From positions 21,049-85,048 of the forward strand of contig VSDK01012543.1 in assembly GCA_009767595.1 (NCBI GenBank): a DNA stretch of 64,000 nucleotides, in the 5' to 3' direction. Position numbers and translations under genes: made by a program. How positions within the stretch are numbered: position 1 is the first letter of the stretch; each line of letters starts with the position of its first letter. This stretch comes from Symbiodinium kawagutii. Lineage: Eukaryota > Sar > Dinophyceae > Suessiales > Symbiodiniaceae. Below the pieces are notes generated by a model. It saw only the letters and a program-made list of their open reading frames with translations. It was not told the origin of the DNA and did not search any database. Positions 40,751-53,939 of this stretch are shown here, one piece after another.

Positions 40751-43066
40751 TATTACTCACCATTTTGACAGAGAAAAACTGGTTGAAGCCGCATGACCTC
40801 TCCGGCAAAACTGGAAGCAACAGAAGCAACTAGATACCACAGAGATATCCCTTGGCTGGCACATCCCAAGCCTGCATCATCCCCATCCTTTTCCAAAAGC
40901 CATGGCTCCTCGCCACATGAGCTGAGGATTCACGTGTGGTCCGGCATGAATTTGGATGATCTTCTTGACCTCACGCGGAACCAAATGACCCACTTTGGAT
41001 GCGCAGTTTTCAGATTGTGACCCTCATAACCGCAAGGCCCGGTGCCGGTGGCACTGCGAGAGATGTGTTCCTTTGGCGAGGGCCTAGGGTGACGCTTCCT
41101 GTCTTCAGGAATCCAAATGTCACGCATTTTCCTATCGCACGCTTCGTTTCTTAAGGAAATGTACAAGGAATACTGAAGTTGAGTGGAATGTTCTGCCAGT
41201 TAAGGACAATTCAAGGGCACCACAATCTAGAAGTATATGGCTCTCTTGAATGACAGAAAGCACAATTTCATCATAGTCTGAACAGATGGTTCCTCTTTCA
41301 AAGTGATATGTTTCTGGGTTTGAAACAGGGCATCATTCCTTTTTTTGGGAGCAGAACATTGCTTTGACATATGCACAATATGGCACACCTTTCTCCAGGA
41401 AGATATATTTGGGCGGTCCTCATTTAAGTGGTGTGGTAAACCCTCGGGGAATATTCCCTTCTGAAAGCAACTCGTTCCGAGAAGGGCAATATGGTGTCTT
41501 CATATGTCTTGGTCATGCGATACTTCTTAAATGCATTCCTTGAAACGCAGCATTTCTCCTGTTTGAGCTAAGTTCCGAGCACCAGACCTTCTCCACCCTG
41601 GTCCTGTCTTAATGCAACCTCTCTTGACACGGCTTGGTGAGGCATGTGAAAAAGTCAAGCCTTTCCACATCAGATCCTCCTGAAAAGCATTTGATGGACA
41701 TCCCATGCGAGACTCAAGAATCTCTTCGAAACAAGAGTCACGTCTTGCGGTGAGGAAAGCTGCATTTCCTCCTAAGTAAGGCTCAAAACAATTTATCTTC
41801 AACACTCCGAGCCTTGACATGGAAGATATGTGACACTTCTTCTTTTGACACAATTTGTCAAGAATGGGAGAATCATTATTGTTTGATCTTCATGCTCGCT
41901 ACAAAAGGCATGACATGCGGCAAAACAGAACACCTGCATTCAGGAACACGTGAGTTCCCAAGATGAAACATGAACTCAGATCGCCTTCCCGATGTTAACA
42001 GTATTCCCACCCAAAGATGTTTAAACGTACTCATCCCAATGAGACTTGGAGGGTTTGAAGATGGTCTAGATCTGTGGTCCATCGCGGCGACCTTTGGCAC
42101 ACAGCTTTCCCCTCTACAGATCTGATGTTGTTCCCAGATCAGTCCCTAGTCTTTTGGGGAGCGGCTTCCCACAGCTTAAGTCTGCCACAAGATCGAGGAC
42201 TTATCTGTTCGCAGAACACAAACCTCACACCTTTGCAAGGTCTTTCATTTCACTTTTGCAAGCTTTTTCAAAAATAAATCCCATGAGTTCAGCATTTTCT
42301 GGCGTCCGCCAGGGCGATGCGTTCGGCGTCGAGGCGATGTGAAGGCCATAATTCTCCGCAGCTGCAAGCAGCAGCTCCGCCTGCTCCCATGCCTGCCTTC
42401 GAGATGTTGGCAAGATCCCATCTGAGGAGCCAATCAGCAGTGAGATATGACAGCCCCGTCCCAAGTGGAATGTGGGTCCGTCTCGTCTCGTTGGGGACCC
42501 TGATTTTGCAGCAAAGATTAGCAAAAAATTGGAAATTCTGTTTGAATCAAGGGTCCCCTCCCTAAGTGGCAGCTAGGCTGCTGAATACAGACCACGAAGC
42601 CACCAAGTAAGCCTCCTCCGAATGATCCTGAGCAAAAACATGGGCATCATGCTATCTAATGTATGAATCAATCAGTTAGCTATTGTTTGAATTCATCAAA
42701 CAAGTACCAATGCACGCCAGTGCCACGCCGGTGTCTGTGTGGCGCTCAGTGCGGTCACATCTCTCTGTAGCTTCATCCCGCGGCGTAATTTTTTTGCTCA
42801 GGATCAGAAGGCACAAGATAGACCTTTCTTTGGTGTGGCGATGATTTCACCTCTGCTATTTTTATTGCAACCTGAATCAGTTACTTCAGGTACAGCAAGA
42901 TCAGTCCAAAAACGGTAGAAGGTACCTGGTTCGAGAGCTTGGCCATGAATGATGATAATTGCTATCAAAAACAGCTAATAAATGCTAATAATAACAACCA
43001 TAGTTGGCTCATGAAGTCTTGATATCCTTGACAGTCATGACTCATGTTGGTAAAGGATGATTTAGG

Positions 43067-43182
43067 TTGGGTGTTTCTCAAGTCATAGTTGACCCCCCAC
43101 ATGTGATCTAGTTTAACGATTTATAGTAGCAAACTAATCAAAACTTGGGGTTCCCCAAACTGGCTTCAGAAACCACCGCATA
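43067..43182. mobile_element. Inverted-repeat (MITE-like) element, copy B
   Basis: GTTGGGTGTTTCTCAAGTCA at the left pairs imperfectly with CTTCAGAAACCACCGC at the right. The interior (AGTTTAACGATTTATAGTAG) matches copy E at 15.9 kb, so B and E form a subfamily. Confidence 0.7.
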
Positions 43183-43406
43183 GAAGTTGTTTAGCCACAT
43201 GTTTCTTGGTTATTATCCCCTCTTACTGCCTGTTATGAACCCCTATATGGCTTTGGGTGAAAACCCTTAGTCCCCCTTGTTCCCCCACCATTAGCCAGGC
43301 TGTTTTCTGTTTCCAGTTTTGTTGGTGAACTTATCCACCATAAACTTGATTGGAAACTGCTTGACCCAACTCGCCATATAGGTCAAGCACCTTAGCGGTC
43401 AACCAG

Positions 43407-43540
43407 CCGCCATCATGATGCACTCGGTTCAAGCTCTCGCTCTTGCCATCGGCGAAACTTCGTCTTCGCATCAGGTGGAGCCTGAGAATGTGCGGCAACC
43501 CCGAGGGGTCCAACAGGGTCCCATGACGGGGTTGCCAAAG
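43407..43540 (+). CDS. Unassigned exon
   Basis: After AACCAG the frame reads MMHSVQALALAIGETSSSHQ and continues RQPRGVQQGPMTGLPK to a GTACCT donor at 43541. It may contain a start codon (43415). No family recognised. Confidence 0.4.
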
Positions 43541-46000
43541 GTACCTCAGTGGTACCAAGATGGCCAACCATCGGCAAAAAGTGATTGACATACTGGATCA
43601 TGATGATCATATTTACAACTGATTGATACCAATGAGGTGCGATCATGTCTGATTATGATATCAGCTAGAATAGTCCGTTCCTGGTAGATTTTTACCATGG
43701 ATCATCATGACTGACAATTCAGATTTTATTCGCTTGTGTTGACCATGCTTGATGATGTTGAATCATATTGATGCCTGTCAAGACAGTCAAGATGGTGCTT
43801 GGGGTAAGCCCCATGGATCCAAAATGGTGCGCTACAGGGCATGGTCGTTCGTGGCAATTAGCGAAGTACCTAATCCAGGGTGAGTTGTTGGGTGCATTGC
43901 AAATCCAATAGATATGCTGCTCATGCGCAGATAAGTGAATCGTACACATATACATATATGATATGTGCATATTTATCCTCTGTACAGTGTATACATGATA
44001 CATATACATGTACTCACCTCATACGGTTCATCTCTTTGGGTGGCCTTCCAAGAAGCACATTCTCAGTCCCACTTCCACCTGCATTTGCGCTCAATACATC
44101 GAATCCATTGCTGACTACATAGGCTCACTTGCACGTGGACCTGTCAGACGTGACAGTCAGAGTTTGCTTTTTGCTCATCTACCGTCCAACCGGCGATGAT
44201 CCAAAACAAGTCCCTGCGGACAGAGAGTGGGAAGCAGTGGGGAACCCATGGGTGTCCTTCGATTGCCACAACTGGATACCTGTCCCTGGCCTTAAAGCTG
44301 CGGCCTAGGCGACCGGCAAGAACTCCTGAGCCAACAAACAGTTTACTGTAAACTCTCTGCAGAGAGTCGCGATGGGCAGACAAGGAGTCTGATGTTCTTG
44401 GTCTTTGGATTGTGCAAAGCACAGCACGTTTAGGTGCGTTTCAAGCCACGGGGTTGTGCTCAGAAACGCTTTCGAAAATCTGGAGCTGAGCATTCTTCCT
44501 TGACCATAGGAGGTTAGCCGTCAAGAAATATCACAGGACCATGATAAGGGCAAACCTCCAATGGTCAGCAATGAATTGATGACTGATCATCAACGGTTAA
44601 TCATTGTCAACCTCAAAGGTGCCACCAGGCGGGCTGAGGTGTTGGTGAGCTTAGTCAAGAAATTCTGCAGTTCAGCGAATCTTGAGGTGTTGCTTATTCA
44701 GATTCATGCTTGCTGTAAGTTACCAGCACATGTGGCTGCCATTTCCCACGCCCCTGTGGACCAGCTTATGCATCGGCAGCGGGACTGCTTAAGCATGAGC
44801 CATAAGTGAACCAGTAGTCTCAACTTATGAGTCCTCCCCTTTGCTGCTTATGATCCTGTTGCTGTGCTGATGTTTTCTCGCAGCATCTTTGGCAATCGAG
44901 GAACGTGCAGTTTTTCATTCACAGATTGCACTAGCGCCATCGGACTGACTCTTTGGTGTCTCGAGTTGGTTTTCAGAGGGCCTGGGCACTGGGCCAGGCC
45001 TAAGTGAAACGCGAAGTGATGCGAATCCTTATATTTTTCTTCGAAAAATCTTGGCAAATCTTAGGAAAAATCTTAATCTTGTCATCCATCACCACCGTAA
45101 GCATCATCAACCACCATTATTAAAGCTGTTGGACATGGCAGTTGTAGCTACTTCACCCAGTCATGGTGAACGATCCCAGTAGTGTCAGCTCGAAACTCAG
45201 CGCTTCGCCCTGCGGTGGGAACCCCGAAACGCCATGGAAGGTGACATGGCACAGTTACAGAGCCGCTGTTGGTGGAACCACGAATGCATGACCGTCATTA
45301 AGAATCATTAGGCATCATCAAGACTCATTAGGCATCATTAAAGAATCATAAGTATAAGGCATCATTACGCATTATTCAGGATCATTATTCACCAACATTG
45401 TCAACCAAGATTATTATCCAATCATTGATCATCAATCATCAATTAATCATTGCTAACCATTGTTAACCATTGACCATGAGTAGCACTTCTTATTGACCAT
45501 TGCCAATCCATCAAGGGCAGGTAATTGACCCATGGGTAATAGGTAATCAGCATGGTAACCATCGTTATGAAACATCATTATTAGCAATCATTTTGAACCA
45601 TCGTCAACCATCATGATAAGCCATCATAAGCCATCTTCTTTAAATTAACCAGCGTTCACAACGGACATCAACCATCATCAATGATTATAGCCATCTCATG
45701 ATCATCAACCATCATTATCAGCCCTGACTATGCTCATGGTTGATGGTAAAATGATGGTTGATGATCGACCATTTTCAACCACTCAATTATTAACCAGTAT
45801 CAACCATCATTAACCATTCTCAGCCATTATCAACCATCATTTTAGTTATTATTGGTCAATATCCATGACCGATAATGGTCAACTGACGAATAGTGAGGGC
45901 TAATTAGTTGATGATCACATCATTGTTAGCCCTGATCAACCATTATTAACCATCATTATTCGCCCTCACTATGAGTCAACCATGACCACCAAAGCACCAG
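43541..46000. other. Spacer/intron, mostly AACCATC-type repeat
   Basis: 45.05-45.99 kb is almost solid ATCATCAACCATCATTA-type repeat. Upstream, a short open piece near 44.63 kb follows CAAAG (GATRRAEVLVSLVKKF). Nothing else is recognisable. Confidence 0.6.
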
Positions 46001-46096
46001 CAGCTGCCGGGGGAGGCGATGAGCATCGTTCCGGAGGCGAGAATGCCATCAGTGTTGAGGAGTTCGCCAGGCGTGGAGCCAGGGAGCTACGAAGGG
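46001..46096 (+). CDS. Unassigned exon, possible start of the coiled-coil series
   Basis: After AGCACCAG the frame reads AAGGGDEHRSGGENAISVEE, then FARRGARELRRG. The AISVEEFARRG piece recalls an EF-hand exiting helix but lacks a full loop. Confidence 0.4.
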
Positions 46097-46131
46097 GTGA
46101 CAGTACTAGGGTTGTTGATGGTTAACGATTG

Positions 46132-46224
46132 GTTAATGTTGGTTTCTGATTAGTGTAACCCCCCCTAAAGTAATGAAAATAGATGAAACCAACAGGTAGA
46201 TACTAATCAGAAACCAACATTAAC
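46132..46224. mobile_element. 93-bp element with 23-bp perfect terminal inverted repeats
   Basis: GTTAATGTTGGTTTCTGATT (start of left arm 46132-46154) has an exact 23-base reverse complement at 46202-46224. The 47-base interior begins GTAACCCCCCCTAA. GATT occurs just outside both ends and could be a target duplication. Ends differ from the TTTCTCAAG family although both have C-runs just inside. Confidence 0.75.
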
Positions 46225-46689
46225 AGATTATAAGATAGGTTAATCAATGATTTTTGGTTGATATACTAGTTATTACACTAGGTTTATGAATGGTATTTGA
46301 TTTGACAGTATTAGGTTCACTAATGGTTAAGTACTAATGGTTACAGTAACTACTGGTTAATAAGTTATGAAGTAGGTTTGTTAATGACTATTAATTAATA
46401 AGGTTTATCAATGATTATAAAATACTGGTTGATTAGTAGTAGGTATCAACCGAAGGTTGTGCAGGTGATTTCACAATAGCTAATGGCTAATGAACCAATG
46501 CTTGTTTGTCAATAAACAACCGTGACAACCCGGTTTTGTGTAATATCCGATACGAATTTCTGGTTAGTAATGGTTGTTCTCAAGCTTAACCAGCTTCCAA
46601 CCCCAGCTTCACCAGCGTACCAGCTGATCACCTAGCAGTGCTTCGCATGCGCTCGCTGATGCGCTTGCGCTGAACCAGCCAGGCTCCAG

Positions 46690-49600
46690 GACGAACTGAT
46701 GGCGTTGCGGATGTACCATGAAGAGCTTCTGGGTGAACGTCGATGGCTTCAAGCAGAGAAAGCACAAGCCCAAACTGCTCACGCACAGGCGATGCGATGT
46801 TGGAACTTCAACTTGCTTCTTTGAGTAGCAACATTTAATAGCTAAAGTTGGCTATTATTCAAAAGTTGGCTATTGATAGCTATTGGAAAAGATAGCCAAC
46901 TGCACTTCTGATAACACCAATAGCTATTGTCAGCATGTGTATTTCAGTGGGTTATCATAGTTAATCACCTTCAGTCACGACTACAATAGTATACTGTTAT
47001 TAGCTAGCTTGAATACCAATAGTTCTCAGCAGGATCAGGGTCTTTGTTGGACAGGCCGCGACCTTTGCCAATGCAGCTGCGAACGCCACAAGATCACTTT
47101 CGTCTCAAGTGAAGGCGCGTGTTTCACCCGCGGTGCCATGTGCTTTGCTATGGATGGTTGATAATTGTTGATGATTCCTGCCTGTGGTTCATGGTTGATG
47201 CTTGGCACCAAATCAGCCATGTGAAAGAAGTGAAGTTCACATAATAACAAACACATACACAGAACCCAATACACATGATAGCGTTCGTTCCATCCAGCAG
47301 TGCTAGTGGGTTGATGCTTCGAGGTAGTAGCGATGTGCACCGTGCCAGGTCGGCACTGAAGCACTTTCTTCGCTGGGCTCTCGTGGCATGGAAGCCCTTT
47401 CGAAGCAGGCTGTCGCGGCAGCTCACATGTGCAAAGCCTAGAAGTTCGACCAACTTGTCACAGCTCAGCAACACACGAAACTTCTGACATTCTCCTTGCG
47501 ACTTCCAGAAGTTCTTTCAGAGTCTCTCCCCACTTCGGTCTCAGCCTTGATGCAGGGGATACTGCACAATCACGGTAGAAACAACAAGCTTTCTCATGCA
47601 ATATCAATACCGTTCTGAGTCATCATGATCAGCGATTATCAACCTTTTGTCTATCTGATACACTGCCATAGGCCAACTGCCATCAATTCTCAACTCCAGA
47701 TTTCACTCAACTTGTAATCGCTGGGCATTGCCACCGTGCTGAGGAAAGACCACCGGGCTGAGGTGGAAAGCCTCAAGTCCCGAATACGAGCTGCACACGA
47801 GGAGCATACGTGCTTGGCCTATGCAAAGTGGTCGTCGCCTGGTTCTGGATGGGGACATGGAGCTGATCGAAAATGTTCTGTAAAGACTTTGGGGCTCAAA
47901 ACATCTGAAAACCCAACGTCTTTACGTGGGACTATGGACATCTACCGACTATGCCAATCTGTGCCATGACTATGGACTCCTTTGGAGTTCGCCATGGCTG
48001 CGCTCCGACCTCAGGAGGCACAGGAGTTTCGATCGGTCGCTGCCAATGCCCGGCAAGTTGCACAAGCACGATCTCAAGAACGTGCCATGCAGGTGGGCAA
48101 GGGGCTGTGTTGCCAGAAACGATGACCGGCTTGAGGAAAAGCAGCAATTTGGGCATAGCCGGCCTTTGGACATACAACTCATCATTTGCTGTCGATCTTT
48201 TTCTCTCGAATTGCTCACCTGTGTCATTGGCAGCGGGCGCATGTTAGTTAGAAGGTGCGTCATCTCAGCCTCCTTGCAACCTCCACTTCCACAACCAAGC
48301 AGCACGTATCGTTGCGATTGTAGATACCTGGGGATCCAGAAGGTGGCCTTGCTCCCGTAGAAAAAGTGATTTGATAGCTGCCATGGGACAGCTGCTTTAG
48401 GGGTTTGTATCCTCAATTGGAATGGTTGCGTTCTCGCGGAATCGTTGAGGAAGCGGAGAATGACCAGTCCGATGACGACGAGGATACCACACTCCTTAAG
48501 CAAAAAATCAAGGCCACCTTGGTCACGAGATCAACCAGTCAACCTCTTGCAGGGTCAACATGAACTCGATGGGAGCTACTGGTATGTAGGAATGGCTTTA
48601 TTGCATGTAGCTATGTAGGAATTGCTAAACCTCGCATGTTGATTTAACATTAGATTCATGTTGATGAGTCTTTAGCGATTCTCCAAATGAAGAAATGCCA
48701 GTGCTGGGCGTGTTGTGCCGTGGTGCATCCGTGCTCCCCCGCTGTGCTCCCCCTCTGTGCTGTGCCAGGCGCAGCAAGAGGAGCTGGATCGGCTCATGGA
48801 GATCTTCCATCGACAGCAGCAGCAGCTGGTGAAGCTCCAGGATCAGTTGAGCGGTCGCGAAGAAGAGAGGCAAAAGGCGCTGAAGAAAGAGGTCCAGGCA
48901 AGCACCAAAAGTCGCTGTTGGGAGCAGCAGGAAGTGTTTTGCAAGCATTTCTCTTGGTGCTAGATCTGATCCTTTGCTAGTCTTCAGCATCACTTGAAAG
49001 ACATGTCGAAATGTGAGGTCTGAGTCTGAAGGAGTCTGTTGGGTGTGAAAGGCTTTTTTGCGATCTGGTGAGGCGAAGCTCAAGGACAGGGAAACCCAAG
49101 TGGAGGCTCGCAGACGCTGGAACAGCTTCAAAGAAGGGCTGGGCTTCCTATGGTTTGCTGCATCCCTGCATCATCCCCAGCCCATGCTTGAAAGGAAGTC
49201 CTATATTCATTTGGAGATTATTTTATTCTTGCGCTGTTCGGATTCAATCTTCACATCCAAATTGAGGTGCCCTTGTGATGATCATCACCAGTGGTCCAGC
49301 ATTGATCATCTGTCATTCGCCCCACATGTCATTTTTGACCATGAACCATAGCCATTGATCAAGCACCAACCATTGACTAAAACATTTACCCCCAGCCAAC
49401 CCAGTTTTGGAGCTATGAATTATTACCACATATTTCCACTGACCATAGGTTTACCAAGCATTTACCATATTGTTGCCTGTAAGATATGGTTTATCACGGG
49501 TTATCCAAAAATAGCCATGGCGAAAATATTAACCGACCATAAACCATTTCTTATAGCAAAAATATGGCTTTATGGCCATGGCCTATCACGGTTATCCATA

Positions 49601-49692
49601 TCTCAACCATTCGCCATGGCCATCCATTGGCAGGCCCTGCTGCGTCAAATTCGTTCCGCCGAAGCCGAGTCCCGCGAGTCCGTGGAGCTCAG
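46690..49692 (+). CDS. Coiled-coil gene, exon series part 1
   Basis: Exons with clean splice sites and helical, charged content: 46690-46788 DELMALRMYHEELLGERRWL, 47055-47120 ATFANAAANATRSLSSQVKA, 47763-~47810 VESLKSRIRAAHEEH, 48015-48092 EAQEFRSVAANARQVAQARS, 48401-~48495 RGIVEEAENDQSDDDEDTTL, 48769-48891 AQQEELDRLMEIFHRQQQQL, 49073-~49130 AKLKDRETQVEARRRWNSF, 49634-49692 ALLRQIRSAEAESRESVELR. The first three exons (46690, 47055, 47763) join in phase 0. Donors include GC (46789) and GT. 47.3-47.49 kb (RARSALKHFLRWALVAWKPF) may be a further exon. No named family is recognised; composition suggests a cytoskeletal or basal-body scaffold. Confidence 0.55.
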
Positions 49693-51182
49693 GACGACGG
49701 GTGTGGGGCAAGCAACGCTGGCGAAGCAACGGGGAAGCAACGGCTGTGCCATGAAGGTTGTGGAGGAAGGTGGAGATCATTGAGATCATCATATCTGCTG
49801 TGAGTTGGATATGGCCATGGCTGCTGTGAGTTGGATATGACCCAGGTTGACTGTGGGATGTTGACCACCTGATCATCTGATTTTCTAACTGATCCAGTAG
49901 AAATCCCGACATCTTTGAGGTGTTCCAGGTGTGGGTTTTGGGAATTGTTGTTGGTTCCTTCGTACAAAAACGAGGGCTGGAGTCAAACCAATGGGGTTTT
50001 AGCAGAGAAACATTCCCAAACCAAATGTTGGCTGATCAGAGCTTTCATGTATGGTACATAGCTGGGATTACCATGGACTACCATCGTCCATGCAATCAAC
50101 ATCAATCCGCTATGACAGGTTCTTTTTTTGCTTTCTTCTTGCTGAAATCAGGGCACCTTGATGAATTGGTCTAAACACCTCTCTCCCAATCTCTTCAACA
50201 ACTGCTAATGCTTTCCAACCCCAGAAAGGAGGCGGGAGTGGTCGTGCATGCAACGGTGTGAAATTTCACTCAGTGAAGGTTCCCAAAAGACACTGCAGCA
50301 TCAAGGTGTGAGGAAGTCACGCAACGAGACCAAGCCTTGGTCTTCCAAGAGATCAGTGGACATGGAATTGCCAAGCCACGCTTCGCCCGGCAGTAACAAT
50401 GCCGCAACACATCTGAACGGGCATCGCATGTGTGTGCTCCAGTGCGGTTTTGATGAATTCCTGTTTGCTGTTTTGCACGCTGAAGGTATTTGAAAGTAGT
50501 GTTTCTCATAGGATTTCTGCATGACATTATGCTGCTGGTCTTTTCTGCATCTGAGCGCCTTTGGCTGCTCTTTGTATCTCTTTCTCACGTTTCTTTCTTT
50601 CAACTATGCATTTTAACATAGGATGCACATTTGCGTAGAATTCGAGGAGCGTGATCCACCAAGACCAGCTCTTGAGATCAAAGTCGATGTGAACCACAGA
50701 CTTTGTGCAGGAACCAGCTGAGGGACTTCGCTGAACAGTCCATCAACCGAGACAATGTCAGCAACCCAGCTGAGTAGATCACCTCTGAAGCAATCATTTG
50801 CAGCGGCTCGGAGCCAGACATCCACAACTGGTGGGTCTGTTTCCATTGTTGGCCGATCATTTTTGGTCAAACACAAGCTGGTCAGCTGTGATTTGACCAT
50901 GGTCATCAACTCTGAAATAGAATTGGTCGTCATCCTTAGCCACTGTTGATCGCAAACCATCAATCATGAACCATCAATCATCATGAGCTATCATTGAGCC
51001 AATATCGACCATTCATGAACCATAGATCAACCATTGATTAGGCATCAACCAACCAGCAACCATTAATTCACCATCACTAATCAACAAAAAATAATTAAAC
51101 AACCATTAGTCAATCAACCATGAATTGACAATCTAGTAAGCACTTTAATTAAGTTCCTTGGTTAATCACGGATGGCCTGCAG

Positions 51183-53939
51183 GTCTTAGCTGAGATGCGA
51201 TCGGTGTTCAAACAGCAGGCGCCGCTGCTGCTGATATCCCCTAGCAATCATTGTCCAGCATTACCTGCTGTGTCTTTGATTGGTACTCCCAGAACCATTT
51301 GGCTGTTCTTAGCTGTTCCCATTGCAGGCAGCAGTTGATATGCTGCAGCAAGAGAGGCAGGTTCCGCCGCGGTTTCAGGAGATCAATGGTTCAAAAAAAA
51401 TCAAAATCCAATGGCGAAAAGCAGCAAACTCAGAACCAGTAGTCTATTGGTCCTTCAGATCCTGGCTATGTGGTTTTCAGTCCTTGACTGTCTGAAGGCT
51501 CCCCAGTTTCTTCGATCCGATCGGCCACTTTGCAGGCTGTTCATGGTACTTGCTGATCTCAACAGTTTTTCGTGGAATCGCCCATGGCGCCACCCTGCTT
51601 GACTCTCGGGTAATGAAGAAGCAGTTGCTGGCGCCAGAATTCGCTTTCGCATTTGGATGAAACCTTTCGAACACTGATCTTTCTACTGTCCAGAGCTTTC
51701 TGCTACTGATAAATTGCAAAGAGACCAAGGTTAATGAGACGGAGGCCTCACCAAAGAGAGGCCAGACAGCCTTAGTTGATGTCCATCAGCTTTCGGGACT
51801 CTGGAGCAGGTGATGAGTCTCCAGATGTTAATGCATCCGTGAAGATCTCAGAAGGGTGGAAGACAGCTGTCGTGACATAGCTGATCCCATTGATCATCCT
51901 TTGTGAATTCAAGGTGGGCACCAGAGATCCAAGTTGGTTAGGTGAAGATTCGATCATGCAAAACATCTAGCTTGACCATAGTCTAATATCTTATTGGCTT
52001 AAGTGGGTAGTTACCATATCTGAAGTCGTTATTTACGCTAATGACAAGCGAAAGTGGACCCCCCGGGTGACCCCCACGGTGAACCTCCTCACCTCGGAGC
52101 CCGTGTTCCAAGGTCGACCTCGAAGAAGGCAGGGCACCAAGCGTTCCAAGCCGCGCAGCCGAAGCCACGCAGCCAGGAAGCTCTGCCGCAAAGATCTCGG
52201 CCGAGGACGCGCTTTGGCGTCTTTGGTTCTTCTTGGACAAGAAAGATAAAGACAGATATATATGTTGGTATATATAGATTTATATATATATATGTATATA
52301 TATATATTATATGTTGGAAGAAAGAATTTGGAACAAAAAAATGGATCTTACTTATGTATATGATGTGTCAATGGATGATGGATAGAGTGGCTTATATAGG
52401 GAGTCCAGTCGCTCGCACGCCTATACAAATGAAACGCTGGAATCTGACCATTACCAGATGGGAGCGGCATGCCACATTATTGCCGACCAGCACGTGGATA
52501 GAAATAGATATGATATATGTGATCTATACACACATTAGTAGTGTTTCTAGAAGTTCCCATTTCGATTTGTGTTGCCGAGTTGCACCCGGAGCTTGGAGCA
52601 GGTTCAAGTGGAGATCGATCCGGTCAATGCTTTGCCGGTGGTGTACAGAAGGTGGGACCCAGCGGGGGAAGTTCGTGGTGTCAACTTGCCACCTCGCCAG
52701 ACGTCTCCTGCAGCAGATGGAGGATCTGAACATCGAGAAGGTCGACGGCTGGGCATCAGCATATCAGTTTCAACTGTCGACTGGAGAGCATTTTCTGCCG
52801 CATGTTACATCCCTCACCTAAGCAGAGGCAAGGAATGAACGAATGAACCTCAGATCTTTGGCGCCAGGCTCTGCTGGTGAAGCGAGCCGCTCGAGAACTG
52901 CAGGAGTTGTCGCTGGGCCCGGCCAACTCTGCACTTCGCAACTGCAGAAACCGCTACCGTTGATGACTGGTGTTGCGCTTGCAGGATTTAGAATCCTTGG
53001 TGAAGCTCCAGCAAGAGGATTTGCGTCGGAGGCACTAGCAATTTTCACAGCTTCGAACTGTGTGGCACTAACCACTGTTCTTCTTTCAAGATCCCGTGCC
53101 ACAGATGTGTTCAGATGCCTTATTGGCTTTGCTCTTTGGGCATCTTTGGGCAAATCTTTCGAAACTGGTTGAAGGATGTTGAAGGTTCTCTTTCACTTTA
53201 CATAATAAGAAGCTCAGCAACGTTGAGGAATCAGGCCTCGTGTCATGCTGGTGTGCTCCGTGGCAGGCGAGAAGTGCGCGAAACAACGAAAAGTGAAAGT
53301 CCGAAATCCTCGAAATCTGCGAAATCCCTGCCAAAGCTAAAGCAGGAGTGCTTAGAAGCTGAGGAATTCAGAACCTACGGAGTCCTTTTTGGAAAAGTCA
53401 CCAGGGTGCATATTCTCCATGTTTAGGAGATCATTCCGGAAGATGATTGGCAAGGCCCTGATGCAACAGGTGCGCAGCGCTGTTTTTTCAGCACTGGCTT
53501 TGGGCAGGTGATGACGAGCTTCCAGTGGTGCCAGTCGCTGTTCAAAGCGAATGGTTTGCCGCACAAAAGGCGCAGCAGTTCGATGAATCGAAAACGCATC
53601 AGTTGAAGAGCTCCACTTGGATGGTCCAAGATGGTGACGTGCCATGTTGGCCAAGGCATCCTAGAGTGTTGCAGCCTGTGTAGATTACATACCCCATGAA
53701 TGTTGACCCAACCCTAATGCTGCTGAAGCAGTAGTTTTGTTTGGAAAATTTGCATTTCTTGGATGATTGGGGGAATACCATTGATGAATCCGTCTCTTCA
53801 ATCCGTATGTGCACATAATTAGACAATATTGCACATACTTCAAAGGGCTTATGAGACATTTTAGGCAACGGCCTCACTTGGATGCAGGTGGAGTTCCACG
53901 ACATCAGCTCTGACGGCGAAGATGCCATCGATGCCTACC
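51183..53939 (+). CDS. Coiled-coil gene, exon series part 2
   Basis: 51183-51218 VLAEMRSVFKQQ (GC donor) joins in phase to 51328-51360 AAVDMLQQERQ (GT donor). Then 52054-~52230 (HLGARVPRSTSKKAGHQAFQ), 52701-52740 RLLQQMEDLNIEK, 52868-~52950 LLVKRAARELQELSLGPANS, 52985-53031 DLESLVKLQQEDLRR, 53267-~53370 KSSKSAKSLPKLKQECLEAE, 53427-53469 EIIPEDDWQGPDAT and 53888-53939 VEFHDISSDGEDAIDAYQ. The 52985 and 53267 exons join in phase across a GC donor (AG|G). These are helical and acidic segments of one long protein or of adjacent proteins. Stretches between them are introns, including an AACCAT cluster at 50.95-51.14 kb. Confidence 0.5.
52255..52312. repeat. (TA)n/(GTATATA)n microsatellite
   Basis: Alternating TATATA with a few G positions, inside an intron. 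Confidence 0.9.

Larger units (their letters stand above)
40148..43066. other. Region with no firm + strand gene
   Basis: This interval holds element copy A and the 32-bp palindrome (separate entries). A short exon candidate at about 40286-40311 reads AARAALGRL. Between 41.2 and 42.6 kb the minus strand has several adjoining open frames (41527-41853, 41876-42100, 42225-42524), one reading HISLLIGSSDGILPTSRRQA, that I cannot identify. They could be remains of a transposon or chance. Confidence 0.4.
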
